DNA of 64,000 nt. Source: Rapana venosa. Its lineage: Eukaryota; Mollusca; Gastropoda; Neogastropoda; Muricidae. A program made the position numbers and the translations under genes. Position 1 is the first letter of the stretch. Each line of letters opens with the position of its first letter. The notes under the pieces were generated by a model. It saw only the letters and a program-made list of their open reading frames with translations. It was not told the DNA's origin and did not search any database. Location of the stretch: assembly GCA_028751875.1 (NCBI GenBank), contig CM054138.1, forward strand, positions 38,522,479 through 38,586,478, read 5' to 3'. Positions 42,357 through 55,888 of the stretch are shown here, piece after piece.

Positions 42357-44530
42357 ATTCCCATTCTCGATTTTCCGCTGGAGGTGTCATTGCCATTATT
42401 TGCAAAGAAACACTTGAACCAGCTCTCTCTTTTTGTCACAACTTTCCTTTTTCACATAAATCTTTTGAAGTTTGCAAACTCAATCTCAACTTACCCGGCC
42501 ACTCTTAGTTTCTGCTGCTTTTACCGTTTAACTCTTAGCCATGAGAACAATCTAACATCTTCAGTATTCAATGAAAAGTTTCAGTCACTCCTTGATCACT
42601 ACAGCCTCTCTCCTGGAAACCTCATAATTCTCAGTGACTTTCACTTCAACTGCGACAACTAAGTCTTCTCCCGATGTCAAGCGTCTTTGTTAAATCACTC
42701 CCTTTCCCAATGTATCAACGAACCAACAGAAATCAGGGCATATTTTAAAACGAGCTAATTACTGTGTTTGCTCAATCTGGTCACGTTCATATACTGCATT
42801 CCCATTATTCTGCCATCCTTTTCTTCCTCGACATCACAATGCCAATCAGAAAGAGAAGATCTGTTACTTTTCGAAATTCCAAGGCCAAAGACATTCCATT
42901 TTTCTGTTTGCAAGCTTCTAAACGCCTTTCACAACCCTCCCCCCTCCCGAACTGATCTCTCTGAACACTACAACGCCGTTCTCAGTCAGCTCTTGGATGA
43001 GCATGCGCCTCCCACTGAACATCTCCTGTCTGAAAGGCCCTGTGCGCCATGGTACAACCATAGTATCTTGGTTGCTAAGCGCAAACACAGGATATTGAAG
43101 CGGCAGTCGTTTAACTAAAACTGAAATAAGCAAGCAACTTTTTCGAAAACAAATAAACAAAGTCAAAAACCTAATTACTTCAGCAAAGACATACTTTTCT
43201 TCACAAGTTCTCAGTGCTAAATCCATAAATCCTTGTTTTCTGTCACTTCAGATCTTCTGGGATCTGTGAAAGCAAGCCCTCTGCTTCCATCTTCAGCCCA
43301 TCCAGACTTCCTTCTATCTGTTTTTTTCTTCTTTGCTGCTAAAGTCCGCAACATTCGCTCCAGATTAGATCAGGCTCCTTTCCAGCCTGCCCCTCCTGAA
43401 CCCAAGTTCATTAGCACTCCTCTCCATATCTTCCATGCCACAAGTGACAAAGAAATTCAACAATTCTTAAGAAATTACATTAAAATCATGTGAGCTTGAT
43501 TCTTTACCTGCTTCTCTTTTCTCACAGTGTCTTCCGCAGCTATTACCCACTATCACTAAAATAGTTAACTCTTCTCATCTTAAGGAAATTTTCTAGTCAC
43601 TCTCAAAACTGTAGTAGTCATACTCAAAAAGTTTTACCTCGATCCCGACATTCTAAATATTTATAGACTAGTTTCTAACCCTGCTTTTATCTCTAACGTA
43701 CTTGAAAAAGTAGTTCTAAAACAACTTAACAACCGTCTTCATTCCAATAGTCTTCTTCATTTTCAGCTGCCAATTATCCCAATCACAATACTGAAACCAC
43801 TAGGCCACACACTATATACTCTTTTACTTGCATCTGATTCAGGAAACATTACCCTTCTCACTTCTTTTGATTTATCAGCAGCCTTAGACACTATAGATCA
43901 TTCACTTCTCAAAGCACGTTTAGCATTAATGGTACAGCCCTCACCTGCTTTAGCTTCAATCTTACAAAGTCTAGACAGTTGTTGTAAACAACCGTTGATC
44001 AAAACCTGTCAAAATGGAATGTGGGGTCACACAGAGATTAGTGTAGGGCCCATTTACTTTCACTCTCTTCACTGATCCACTTTCACATACAATAAGCCAC
44101 CATAAGATAAATCACCACTTTTATGCTGATGACTCTCAGCTTCAAAGCAGTGCTACTCTCGAAAATCTGCCTTCTCTCTTGACAAAAATGTCCTACTATC
44201 TTCAAGAAATCCAAAACTGGATGACTCGGAACAAGTTGCAATTGAATGCAGATAAAACCAAAGCCTCGCTCATAGGACCAGATATAAACTCTCCTCAGTA
44301 GCAATAACTGTAGTAGATTTCGGCAATACAAAACACATAGATACTTTAGAGAGTTGGACAGAGGAGCTCTCTGTCCAGCTCTGTAAAGTATGTATGTGTT
44401 GGGTTTTTTTTAATTCGCAACACACTTTCCATGCAAAACTTCATCTCCCAGACCTGCCAGTTCTGCATCACTTTACCATGTAACAAGCACAATTCGCAAG
44501 TACCTGTCTAGTTCCAACTAGCAACAAGCA
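41850..44530 (+). mobile_element. CR1/L2-like LINE copy A4, old and nearly full length
   Basis: Plus-strand order: N-terminal region with RTHRG-like basic residues (41,900-41,960) and a Pro/Ser/Thr-rich stretch; endonuclease start LHMCLFNVQSVCPDGKADFL with LTFLTQTWLKTQG (about 42,145-42,270); a C homopolymer; AGGVIAIICKE-like continuation; HSHYSAILFFLDITMPIRK (SDH-type region, about 42,780-42,860); CAPWYNHSILVAKRKHR (43,045); RLDQAPFQP (43,360); RT segments in broken frames with LSAALDTIDHSLL-like motif A (about 43,875), HHFYADDSQLQSSAT (about 44,110) and a VDFGN segment (44,310). It ends within the post-RT YLG region, where A5 begins. Heavily frameshifted. Confidence 0.85.
42327..42356. repeat. 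30-base C homopolymer
   Basis: Interrupts the endonuclease coding sequence of A4. At the equivalent place the second version of the locus shows about 270 bp of C-rich sequence (55,612-55,888) and lacks the sequence equivalent to about 41,890-42,326. Confidence 0.95.
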
Positions 44531-46552
44531 AGTACCTTCAACTTCCATTTCGACAACCATCTTCTCCAATGTCAAACGTCTTTCTCTTTCTCTGTCCAAC
44601 CATTCTCTCTCCCAACTGGTAAACGAAGCAACGCACAGATCTGGTCATATTTTAGACTGGCTGATTACTGAAGCTTTATTTAAAACTTGTCACATCTGTT
44701 TTTTTTCACTGACAAACTGCATTCTGATCATTCCGCCATTCTTTTCCATCTCAACATCACAAAACCTGTCAGAAAGAAGGATATGTTACTCGTCGCAATC
44801 TTAAAGGGCCCTTTGACATTCACACCTTCTCTTCACAAGCTTCCGAACGTTTTTTCACACACCCTGACCACACTGACCTCTCTGATTACTATAGCAAATA
44901 TTCTCCGCCAACAGCTTGATGAGCAATGCACCTCCTACTGACCATCTCCTCCCTAACAGACCCTGTGCACCGTGGTATACCCAAGACATCCTGATAGCGA
45001 AGCGCAAACGCCAGCAACTAGAACGGCAGTGGCGGAAATCAAAAACCGAAATCAACAAACAGCTTTTCCGAAAACAAATAAACAAAGTCAAACTCTTAAT
45101 CCATTCAGCAAGGACTACTACTCTTCCCAAATTCTCTGTGCTACATCCATAAAATCTCTTTTTCCCTCACCTCAAATCTCCTTGGATCTGCACAATCAAC
45201 TCCTTGCCTAACACCCCCAGCCTGTCTGAACCTCCATCCATCTTTTCTGTCTTCTTTTTAGACAAAGTTCGAAACATACGCTCCAGACTGGATCAGACCA
45301 ATTCCAGCCTGCGCCTCCTGATCCCCAGTTCACTGGCACTCCTCTCTTTTTCCTTCCATCCCACAAGTGAAAAAGAAATCATGACAATTCTGAATGAAAT
45401 AACTTAAAATCATCGACCTTCATCCCAAACCTGCTCCTTTTTCTCACAATGCCTTCCACAACTTTTACCTATTATCACTAAAATAGTAAACCATCTGTGT
45501 CAGGAAATTTTCCATCAACTCTTAAAACTGCAATAGTCACACCTCTACTGAAAAAGCACGACTTCGATCCCAACATTCTGAAGAATTATAAACCTGTCTC
45601 AAACTTACCCTTTGTCTCTAAAGACTAGAAAAAGTTGTTCTCAAACACCTCAACATCACCTTCATTGCAAAGATCTCCTTCCCCCTTTTCAATCTGCCTA
45701 TCGCCCCAACCACAGCACCGAAACCACCCTAGTCCACACTTTAGATACACTTCTACTTGCTTCTGATGCAGGAAAAAACTCCCTCCTCACTCTCTTGACT
45801 TATCTGCAGCCTTTGATACTATAGATCACTCAATTCTTCTTTCTCTCGCCTCCAAAATACGTTTGGTATTAATGACACATGCCCTCACCTGGTGTACTTC
45901 ATACCTCACAGACCGGTTCAGAAAGTTATTGTAAACTAAAATCAATCTAAACCTGTCAAAATTGTATGTGGAAGGCCCGCAGGTTAGTCCCTGGACCTGT
46001 TCTCTTTACTCACTACAACTGCTCCACTCTCACATATAATACATAACCACCAAATTGATCATCACTTCTATGCCGATGAACTCAGCTTCATGTGCAGTGA
46101 TACTGTTGAAAACGTGCCTCCCTCCTGACAAATAATCCTACTGCCTTCCAAGACATTCAAAATGGATGGCTCTAAACTAGTTACAACTTAATGCGAGAAA
46201 AACCGAAGCCATGCTCATAGGACCCCAATAAACTTTCCTCCTATCCAACAACTTCAATAGAAATTCCGCAATGCGTCCAGTTCCTTTGTCCAACTCTGTG
46301 AAGTATTTTAGGATAGTTCTTGACAACACACAGCTCTATGGAAAAGAATCCATCACACAAGACCATGCCTTCTTGCTACTATCAATTAACGTGCATAAGC
46401 GCGATTCCATGTAGCTGTCCATGATAACTTCCAACTTGTCACATCTCTCATTCTTTCCACGTTTGCTATGTAATTCTCTTTTGGCTGGCCTACCAGCATC
46501 GCTATCCACTCTCTTCACCAGCAACAAAACTCTGCAGCTCGAACTGGTTCCT
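44531..46552 (+). mobile_element. CR1/L2-like LINE copy A5, degraded consensus version
   Basis: Same sequence as 57,966-59,997 but with many single-base gains and losses, mostly at homopolymers, so the 433-residue frame seen there is split into several. Readable pieces: CAPWYTQDILIAKRKRQQL (44,960), DKVRNIRSRLDQ (45,262), SAYRPNHSTETTLVHTLDTL (45,700). Errors increase to the right. I regard it as the poorly sequenced end of a contig, not as a separate element. Confidence 0.8.
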
Positions 46553-49500
46553 CACTCACATCCCTCATCCCTTGGTCGGGACAACCGGTGGGGTACCCGC
46601 AATGACCTGGCAAGTGGACCGCCAAATGGTTCTGTCCTGGGCTGTTTTCAGGAGCTTGGTACAGTGAGCCGGTCCACTCCTTTGATGTGGATATCCAGCT
46701 TTTGCGTGTCGTCCCTGCCTCCTTGCTCCTTCCACCATCCCTGCAGACTGTCTTTGACAGGCTGTTTGCCTTGTTGTGTGGCCCAAACACGTCATTTCCT
46801 CGTTTGACGGTATCTAGCAAGGTGTCTTGTTTCCAGCCAGTGCCTCGATCTGCTGCCAGACGTTCATTGGTTTTAGCGGTCTCTGGGGTGATGTTCAGGA
46901 TCCGCCTGAAGCACTTCATACTCAAAGGCTGACTGGACGTTCTTAATCGCAGTAAATGTCCATTGCTTCACAGACTGTACAAGGCAATGGATGTGACGAG
47001 TGCCTTGTAGAGTCTGACCTTATGTGGTTCTGATGTTGTGTTTCTTCTCCACACTCGCCAAGCAGTAGTCATGGAGGAGAGTGCCACAGCTAATCTGATC
47101 TCCACCTCTTGTGTGCACGTGCCTTCTTGGTGATGACTGCTCCAAGGTACTTGAAAGTTCCACCTCCATCTAGTGTCTCGCCACTCATCTTGATGCTGGT
47201 GGAGTGGTCGTGTGTACTGTTCACTATTGATCTTCTCTTTTCCTGTGCTGATCTCCATACCCGTGGGCATTGGCTGATGTTACCCCAGTCTGGTGGTGAG
47301 ATCCTGGATTCTTCTTACTGCGCCATGAGATCACATATCGTCCTGCTAATCGAAGATTGCAAGCCTGGTGGCCTTCCTCCTATTGTGTCCATTTGAAGCC
47401 AAGGAGGGCCTCCAAGCATGATTGTTCTCTCCAGGAACAACTTTGAAAAAACGGGATAGCGCAGCCTGGTCGAACTCCAACGAAGTCCGGAAGAACTCCC
47501 CGATTTTCTCACCATGAGGACTGCACTGTGAGAGCTGTCATACAGCCGACTTGAGAACAGTCCTCGTCGAAGCTATAGTCGTCTCATGACTTGCCACAGA
47601 CTTCTTGCCACAAATCGATTCGAAGGCCTTCTTGAAAGTCAATGAAGTTGTTGTAGAGCTGTAGCTGATGTTGAATGCTCTCTATAGCATTCTGATGTTG
47701 CAGATCTGTTCGACAGTGCATCGACCTGGTCTGAATCCTGCCTGTTCTTTTCTGATAGATTTCTTCTGCTGTGTTTCAGTCTGGTTCAAGGCAATGCGTA
47801 GCGTATATATACCTTCTAGTGCTTGAATGGCTATCAGACTGATGTTGCCTGTAATTTTGTCACTTCTCAGGCTCCCTTCTTTGATTGGAAACTAGGATGA
47901 TTGGGTCCACTGTTCAGCCACTCTTTTGCTGTCCAGATCGTTGGCAGATATTGTTATGCCTTGAGCATCTCTGGCCTCCGTACTTGATGACCTCAGCCGG
48001 TTGGTTTCAATCCCTGTACCTTGGCCTCCTTTCAGGATCTTACTGCTTCTTCTACCTCTTCCTCCACACCTTTGCTTTCCAGATCTGATGTCCTGGATCT
48101 TGCTCGTGAAGTTTGTTCGGATCACCTTCAGCTTGTAGTTGTACAGGTCCTCTGCAATACGCTGTCCATCTCTTCATGATAGTGGCGCTCTCCTGTAAGG
48201 ACTGACCCCTCTTGTCTTAATAATGGAGGTCTTTTGGCTGCTGGGACTTGGTTAGTATCTTGAATGGTCTGGAACGCCTCTTTGCTTCTCCTTTCGCCAT
48301 TCCTTCCTCAAACTTTGGAGCATTGCTGACATCCATTCCCCCATGCCTCAGTCATCTTCTTCTTGATTGACCGTTGAACTGTTTCTAAATACTCTTCGCC
48401 GTTTCTGGGTTTTGATCTTCACATGGCTTTCGCTCCCGACTGGTCGCACAGGTCCAGATATCGTTGGTAACCCCCGGTTGTTCTTTTCCTCTCTTTCCAC
48501 TAGGATCTCTCCAGCGCTGTCTCCGAATGGTCTTGCTGAAGGTCTCAGTGAGGTTGTTTGATGCCATCTTGGAGGAAATTCAATGCGTGCAAACTGCCCC
48601 CTATCACAGATGTTTCTTTAAAGATTTCACGGACTTTCGGGTCCTTCAGCTTTTCCATGTTGAACTGCACCAAACGGGATTTCTCTTCTGGTTCTTGGTC
48701 CTTCAGCTTGTCGTAGGGTCATGAGTACCAGGTCGTGTCACTACCAATATCAGCGCAGGAAACTTCTTGTCTGGCCGTTTGTTGATAGCTCGACTTAAAT
48801 CGTTGGGGCCAAGATGTATCAATCTTTATGTTCCCTTTCCATTTGGTGAGTCCACGTCGTTCTTCTTGATGTCTTGTGGGGTATAAAGTGTTGGCGTCAG
48901 TAAGATTGGCTGCTGCGAATTCCAAAAGGCCTGAGGACCTCTATCATAGTTCCCCACGCCAAAACGGCTACTTGTCCCTGGCCATTGGTCATAAAAGCGT
49001 CCAGTCCGCTCTTGGCATTCCAGTCGCCCAGGATCACGAGAAAGTCCTTCTTCTTCTTTTGATTGAGTTGGATGCGCTCTCCAAAGTCTTCGTAGAAACA
49101 CTCGATTGCTTCATCATCGAATCTGATGTTTGGTGCATAGACTTGTAATGATGTCATGTTGTGTGGTTTTGCTGCGACAACGCATGGAATCGTCTGCTTG
49201 AATGGGTAGCAGCTGATGACACTGTTGAGTCCTCATCTTGTTGACAAGAAATCCTACTCCGTGTTGGTGTTTGGATCGTCGCCACTATACCATAGTTTGT
49301 GATCCTCCTCTGTAGTTGCTGCCTTTCGGCCGAATCCTGACCCAACGACTTCGCCAGTCCCAGTTAATGTCCCATCGTAATTCGAAGTTCGTGGTACTCT
49401 TTGAGCTTCCACATGCGTACAAGGTACGGAAGTTCCAGTACCAATGATGGTCCTTTCAGCCTGGAGTTTTGACTTTGTTTGCGGCCCATCGCATATTTTC

Positions 49501-49756
49501 CCAACCACCATCCTGGAACGCTCCATGAAGCGCGGTTGTGTATTTCCGGCCTCACCGATTCATGCATGTCTTCCTTGCAGTGTTGTCCCTGTAGGTATAT
49601 CTGTTGGGGTGGATTGCTTGGCGGCGCCACAACACACCGCCCAAGCTGCTATTTGCCCATAGGCTGGGGATTTTTTGGGTCGGGTTTATCCGCCCCACTG
49701 AGAACAGTTAGTACATGGTTACAGTTACCAGTAGCAGAGGAACACCTCTGACTCTG
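46553..49756 (-). mobile_element. RTE-like LINE D2, degraded consensus version
   Basis: Same element, same insertion site and same flank (ctgcgactggtcct at 49,754-49,767) as 59,998-63,206. The readable pieces are few: LVTSIALYS (46,968-47,270 frame), YQNIRFDDEAIECFYEDFG-like residues (49,110) and KDFLVILGDWNAKSGLDAFM (49,040), which marks the endonuclease DWNAK motif. Frame breaks are far denser than in the clean version. Confidence 0.8.
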
Positions 49757-50029
49757 CGACTGGTCCTAAGAAAGAAATTCTGACATCATCACTCCTTTCC
49801 CTGCGATCTCTTCACGGCTGCCTGTCTCATAAAGACTGTATAAGATCATACCTCTTGTTTCAAATGTCTCCACAATCAAGCTGCACCCTCTTATCTCTGT
49901 AACTGTCTTCACCTGTACAACCATCCCGTTCCTTCGCTCATCCGAGCATAACTTTGTGCTTTCAGAACACCCAGATTCAAACAAACCACTGTTGGCCTCG
50001 CTCTTTCTCTTTTCTGGTCCAGCCACGTG
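49757..50029 (+). mobile_element. A5 3' part, degraded version
   Basis: Continues A5 after the RTE insertion (equivalent to 63,207-63,489): frame-broken LRSLHGCLS-like and HRSFSVSGP-like sequence up to agccacgtggaatga, where recognisable sequence stops. Confidence 0.75.
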
Positions 50030-51000
50030 GAATGAAAAAAAATGAAAAGAAACTAAAAAAGAGAAAAAAAAAAGAAGAAAAAAGAAAATAAAAATGAAAT
50101 AAAAGAAAAAAAAAAAAAAAAATGGAAAAAAAAAAGAAAGAAAAAAAAAAAAGAAAAAGAAAAAAAAAAAAAAAAAAAAAAAAAAATGAAGAATGAGAAA
50201 ACAAGAAGAAAAAAAAAAAAAAAAAATGATAGAAAAGAAATGATGAAAAAAAGAAAATTGAAAAATAAAAAGAGAAAATAACAAAAGAATGAAATAGATG
50301 AAAAGAAAGAAAAACCAGAAAAGCGAAGCCATGAAGAAACATGAAATGCACCCGAACTGTCGCAACAGCACCTCCAGCCCCACTGCAACCCGCCACCACC
50401 CCCCACACCCACCCCCCCCCGCCCCCCTCCCCCCCCCATCCCAGCCCCCATCCCGCCCCCCCCCTCTGCCCCAGCAGCCCCCCCCCCCCTCCTTTGCCCC
50501 CCATCACCAACCTCAAGCCAGCCCCCCCCCCCCCCCGCGTGCCCACCCCCCAGCATCGCCTCCCCCCCGCCCTCCCCCTACCGCCCCGCCCCCCCCCCCC
50601 TTTTCCCCCCCTCCCCCGGCGCCTGCCCCCGAGAAAAAAAAAAACCCCTTTTTTTGCCCCCACCTCCCCCACCCCCCCCCCCACCTAACCCCTCCCTTCC
50701 CTCCCAAAAAACTTTTTTCTTTTAAAACCCCCGTTTAAAAAACCATTTCCTCCTTTTCCTTTTTTTCCTAAAAACCCCTTTCCCTCTTTTTTCGCCAAAA
50801 GTTTTGTTTTTTGGGGGTTTTTTTTTTTTGAGGGGGTTTCCCCCCCAGTCCCAAATTTTTAAAAATCTTTTACCTCCCTAAGGTTTCGGGGGTTTGTGGT
50901 GGTTTTTTTTGGGTTTTTTTGGGTTGGGTTTTTTTTTTTTTTTTTGGGTTTTTTCCCTTCCAATATTTTCTTTTTTTTTTTAAAGGCTGGTTAAGTTGGG
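50030..51000. other. Low-complexity contig end, probably not genomic
   Basis: 50,030-50,340 is almost only A and G (A-rich); 50,341-50,700 is almost only C with some A; 50,700-51,000 has long T, C and G runs. It begins abruptly within A5. The equivalent clean sequence at 63,490 continues as normal CR1/L2-like coding sequence. Pro-rich, Gly-rich and Phe-rich open frames here are composition artefacts. Confidence 0.85.
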
Positions 51001-51500
51001 NNNNNNNNNNNNNNNNNNNNNNNNNNNNNNNNNNNNNNNNNNNNNNNNNNNNNNNNNNNNNNNNNNNNNNNNNNNNNNNNNNNNNNNNNNNNNNNNNNNN
51101 NNNNNNNNNNNNNNNNNNNNNNNNNNNNNNNNNNNNNNNNNNNNNNNNNNNNNNNNNNNNNNNNNNNNNNNNNNNNNNNNNNNNNNNNNNNNNNNNNNNN
51201 NNNNNNNNNNNNNNNNNNNNNNNNNNNNNNNNNNNNNNNNNNNNNNNNNNNNNNNNNNNNNNNNNNNNNNNNNNNNNNNNNNNNNNNNNNNNNNNNNNNN
51301 NNNNNNNNNNNNNNNNNNNNNNNNNNNNNNNNNNNNNNNNNNNNNNNNNNNNNNNNNNNNNNNNNNNNNNNNNNNNNNNNNNNNNNNNNNNNNNNNNNNN
51401 NNNNNNNNNNNNNNNNNNNNNNNNNNNNNNNNNNNNNNNNNNNNNNNNNNNNNNNNNNNNNNNNNNNNNNNNNNNNNNNNNNNNNNNNNNNNNNNNNNNN
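51001..51500. other. Assembly gap, 500 N
   Basis: Exactly 500 unknown bases, a conventional placeholder length. Confidence 0.99.
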
Positions 51501-52747
51501 CTGTGTTTATCTGTGTTGTGTTGTTGCTCCCTGGCAGTCGGAGATATTTTTTTAAGCAGCCTGACACACTTTGCATTTTGAAACAAACACTCCAATTGCA
51601 GCCCTCCACATCCCAAGTCCCCCGTTTTGGGGTGTTTATCCCTAGATTTTCTTAGAATTGCAGCACAAGAACAATTGAAACACTCCTCTGTGCCTTGTGG
51701 CCCCCCAAAATTAAACACCACTTAAAGGCACTGCCCGCTCGGACGCCATGTTGTATCGCCCCCCGCCCCCCCAGTAATGAGGAAGTGAAGTCTAGGTTTA
51801 AAAACGCCATTGGACCATATGAGGAGCTCCTAACCAGTGAAAAGACAAAACCAAACCAAAGGATTACGGATAGGCGAGGTGAGGCGTGGTGCTCTCTGAC
51901 TGAGAAAAGCGGGCTGTTAGCCATAATCACCTCACTGAAAATACAGCTTACTGTTTCTCAAAAACAGCGCTGATTAGTCCCCATGTGACTGTCACTCGCT
52001 GTACAGTGAATTTATTCTCTTATTCTGAGTGGTAGATTAAATATGTATGACACATTGTGTGTGTGTGTGTGTGTGGGGTTGTGTGTTGTGTGTGTGGAGG
52101 AGAGAGGAGGAGAGAGAGAGAGAGAGAAACTCTGAAATGGTTTAATGCACATGGCCTTTGGCCACAATTTACATTTTGGGGGGCAAAAACTTGAAGATGA
52201 ATGTGGAAGATGAAAACAAATTCTCAAAAGATTTGGTAAGACTTGGCACAATACCTGGGGTGCAACTCAAACTGTATACTCTTGCATATGTATATTCCAA
52301 AATCATGGTTTAAATAAAGGCTGTTGTAGACCAAGAATCAAAACAAAACACAGTTAAAACTTTCAGTTCATCTTAACGCTTCCCAGGATACCACAAAAAG
52401 ATAAAAGACCTGTGAACAAGTTATTGATGAAGTTATACCTGATAGGTTAACCCTTCTCACATACAAATACAAACCATCAAGCGCATCATAAATCATAACA
52501 GTTGAAATCGTTAATGCTCATTAGTTTTTTTTCAGTTTCATAATAGTTAGTTACAAAGCTGACAAGTTATCCATCTCAAAACAAATTTACCACTCCAGAA
52601 AAGTGTCCCCCCCCAAAAAACAACCATGTCAGCCCTAGGCTAATGCAATGTTTACACAATGCTGTAGCAAAAAATTGTATACACTGTGCTCTTTATGTTA
52701 AGTAAAAGTTTTAAGTCATAAAAAGAGAGAGAGAGAAGAGAGAGAGA

Positions 52748-52778
<31 letters not shown>

Positions 52779-55700
52779 GGAAGGGTTGTAGTTGTAGAGA
52801 AGTGGGGAATGCGAATGATTCTAATAATTTTTATTTTGATTGATTAAAATTGTATTATTTGTCCCAGTGGAATTTCTCCGATTTAGGGACTGTGGTCGCA
52901 AGTCATCCCACTTGAGCCCCTCGGGCCTGGCCCAAAATAGTAAAAAATTTAAAGCAACTGTGCCAGGCCCGCGTTCACGAGAGTGCTGCACGAGCCTGAG
53001 CTCGTCTGATGTTCTGCTTGCTTCTTCAATCTAACGTCTCTCCGCTATCAGGGATCTTAGACGACTGGGAAAATGGTGCGGAGGTGTGGAAAGGAACAGG
53101 TTGTAAGATTTATTGGGGGAAAAAAGAACCCTTAAAGTGAGAAAAAAACCTATAATTGTCCAATTACAAAACAACCGAATTTAAACATAATACTTGAAGT
53201 TTTAAAAAAAAAACAGACAAGAAAAGTAAAAGAAAGACAGAAATTTAAATTAACTATTGACCCAAGTATCAAGGAAATTAAAAAGTGGACTATGAACGAG
53301 TGACTCTGAAATGTCAACTAGAGCAACGTCATCTGACACCTTTTCACTTAGATATCGCTTCTTTGGAAGCTTTCTGGTTAAAAAGAAAAAAGTTCATAAT
53401 TAGACTGTATGAGAGAAAAGAGAGACAACGCCCGCACAAACACACACCCACACACACACACCACGCCACCACCCACACACACACCACCCCACCACCAACA
53501 CACAGAGGAGAGATTGTGATTTTTGATTCCTGTTTTAAAAAGTACAAAAATCATTTCATTTAGGAAAACATTTTTCTATTTTTACTGTGAATTGTTTGCA
53601 ATCCTTATGGCCCTTTAAATTTTTTTGTCAAATTGCCTGAATTCGCCCATTTTTTTGCGTTACTAAAAAGCAGTATTGAGGCAGAAACCATAAGGAAAGA
53701 TATTGTTTTTGAGTTTTAAATTCTTGATACATTGATTGAAAAGCAGGGCTACAAAAAATTTTTTGCGGGGCCCTTCCACGGGGAATTATTGGGTATTGGG
53801 TTTGATTTTTTAGCAAAACCGGTGCCTTGATTGAACATTGAAATGTTTGATTCCAACTGCATTGCCCTCGCATGAAATTAAGTAAATTGAGAATTGTATG
53901 CTTTCCCAAAATGAAAAATACACTTAGAAAACTTTCTTGCTACGGAAAGTAAAAATTTAAATTTAAAATGAGGTAAATGCATGGAACCAAAAATATTCTA
54001 TTTCTACACAAAAATGTGACATTTTGCTGTTCCAATCTCTTTCAACCCAAATTTTATTGTTTGTTTGGCCCAAACCTAACATTTTTCAAAAAAAAAGGGA
54101 ATAGATTTCAAAAAAATATTCCACTGTTCAGAAGTTTTTATGACTTCAGCGTTAAACATCATTTGCTGAAATTTTATTTTTCCCCGTAAGGGCCTCTATG
54201 TAGACGTTGTGAGAAAAGAAATAATCATACATGAGAGAGAGAGAGAAGGGGGGAGGAGAAAAGAGGGGGGGGGGGAGAGAAGAGAGAGAGAAAAAGAGGA
54301 GAGGGGAGGAGGAGAAGAGAGAGAGAGAGAGAGAGAGAGGAAGTTGTTTAATGCGGGTGTGTCCTTATCCCCAAGAAAGTGAATGGACATTAAAAAAACA
54401 AAACAACAAAAAACAAACAGGGAGAAGACAGACAGACGAGTGAAAAAGTTTAATGCTGAATAATAATTATACATCCCATTTAGCAGGCATCGCAAGTACA
54501 AAAAATAAATCGACGCAAAATCATCGCATGGGAACCACGGCACATATTTTTCTTTTGCCCAATACAAGACCCGTGCATTGAGTTGCACCGGTGAGTTGCA
54601 GGCCCCCGGTTAAAAACTGGATCAAAATGAGGGGCTGAAAGGGGTTGCTGCTGCTCGGCGCTTGTGTGTCCTCTTTTTGTTTCCCAAGTTGGCCCCAAAA
54701 TGAGACCCCCGGTGAGATCTACTGTTGGTTATTTTAACTTGCAAAAAAGTGGGTGCTTCATACCCGGATAGAGATATTCTATGACAATGTCGCGGGTGCC
54801 ATTTTTCTCCCCCTGGGGACAGACATTCGTGGATTTTCCCCCCAAATTGGGAAGAGGGGGGCAAGGCTGGGAATCAAACCCAAAGAACCCCCACGATTTT
54901 TTTTGTTAGATAGCGAACGTCTAAACCGCCTTGCTCCCTTTTTCTTCTTGCTTACCCATATCAACCATGATGCCTAAAACCCAAAAATAGAAAAGTACGA
55001 ACTGAAGGGGGGCCCTCGTGTTGATAAGCAAATGAAAATGCAATTTTATTTTTAAAGGGGTGGCCGAAAAAATAAAAAATAAGGCAAGAAGGGTGCCGTA
55101 TTGCGGGAACAGAGGAGAGATTTTGTTTTGAATATCCTACTGGGGCAATGTAGGGCTCGAAACACCCCCACCCTGTGCTCGCCTTTTTTTTGCACCGGCC
55201 CCGCATCATCGTGTACGCCCCTGTGTTGAAGGTGGTGAAAACTGTGATTTTCTTGTGTTGTTGGGAGGAAAATTTACATAGGGGGGGCCCCCGACAAAGG
55301 GGCAAACAGTTTTCCCCTTGTTTTGTTTTTAAAAATTTCCTTTTAAAATTTTGGCCCCCCCTTTAAAACATTTTTTGTTTTCAAAAATATTTTATTTGTT
55401 GTTCTTAATTTTGCTTCTTTCGCCCATCACCCTTGGGTTTCCTGTTGCCACCAAATCCCAAACCAGTTTTTGTCATCTGTGCAATGGAAACAACCCAGCC
55501 ATGAAGTTTTGCTTATTTTAAAAGTTAAAAGGAACCAGCAACTTGTGGCTAAAAAAAAACAACCCGCTTGGGATCTCGAAAAAAACCTCAGAGCCCCGGG
55601 GGGGTGAGTTAGGCCCCCCCCCCGACCCCCCCCCCCCAGCCCCCCAACCGCCCCACGCCGCCTCCCCGGCCCCGGCCCAACCCCCGCCCCTCCCCCCCCC

Positions 55701-55787
55701 CCCCCCCCAACCCCCGCCCCCCCCAACCCCCCCCGGCGCCCAAAAACCCCCCCCCCCCCCCCCCCACCCCCCCCCCCCCCCCCCCTT

Positions 55788-55823
<36 letters not shown>

Positions 55824-55836
55824 CCCCCCCCCCCCC

Positions 55837-55888
<52 letters not shown>

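Noticed and set aside
44531..50029. Additional, older copies of A5 and D2
   Set aside because: Same insertion site and same target duplication as at 57,966-63,490, with homopolymer-type differences; it is the same locus written twice.
50030..51000. Long Pro-rich, Gly-rich and Phe-rich open frames on both strands
   Set aside because: They come from homopolymeric A, C and T sequence at a contig end; the clean version of the locus has ordinary LINE sequence instead.
50870..51721. Open frames spanning the N gap
   Set aside because: Unknown bases contain no stops by definition; there is no coding evidence on either side.
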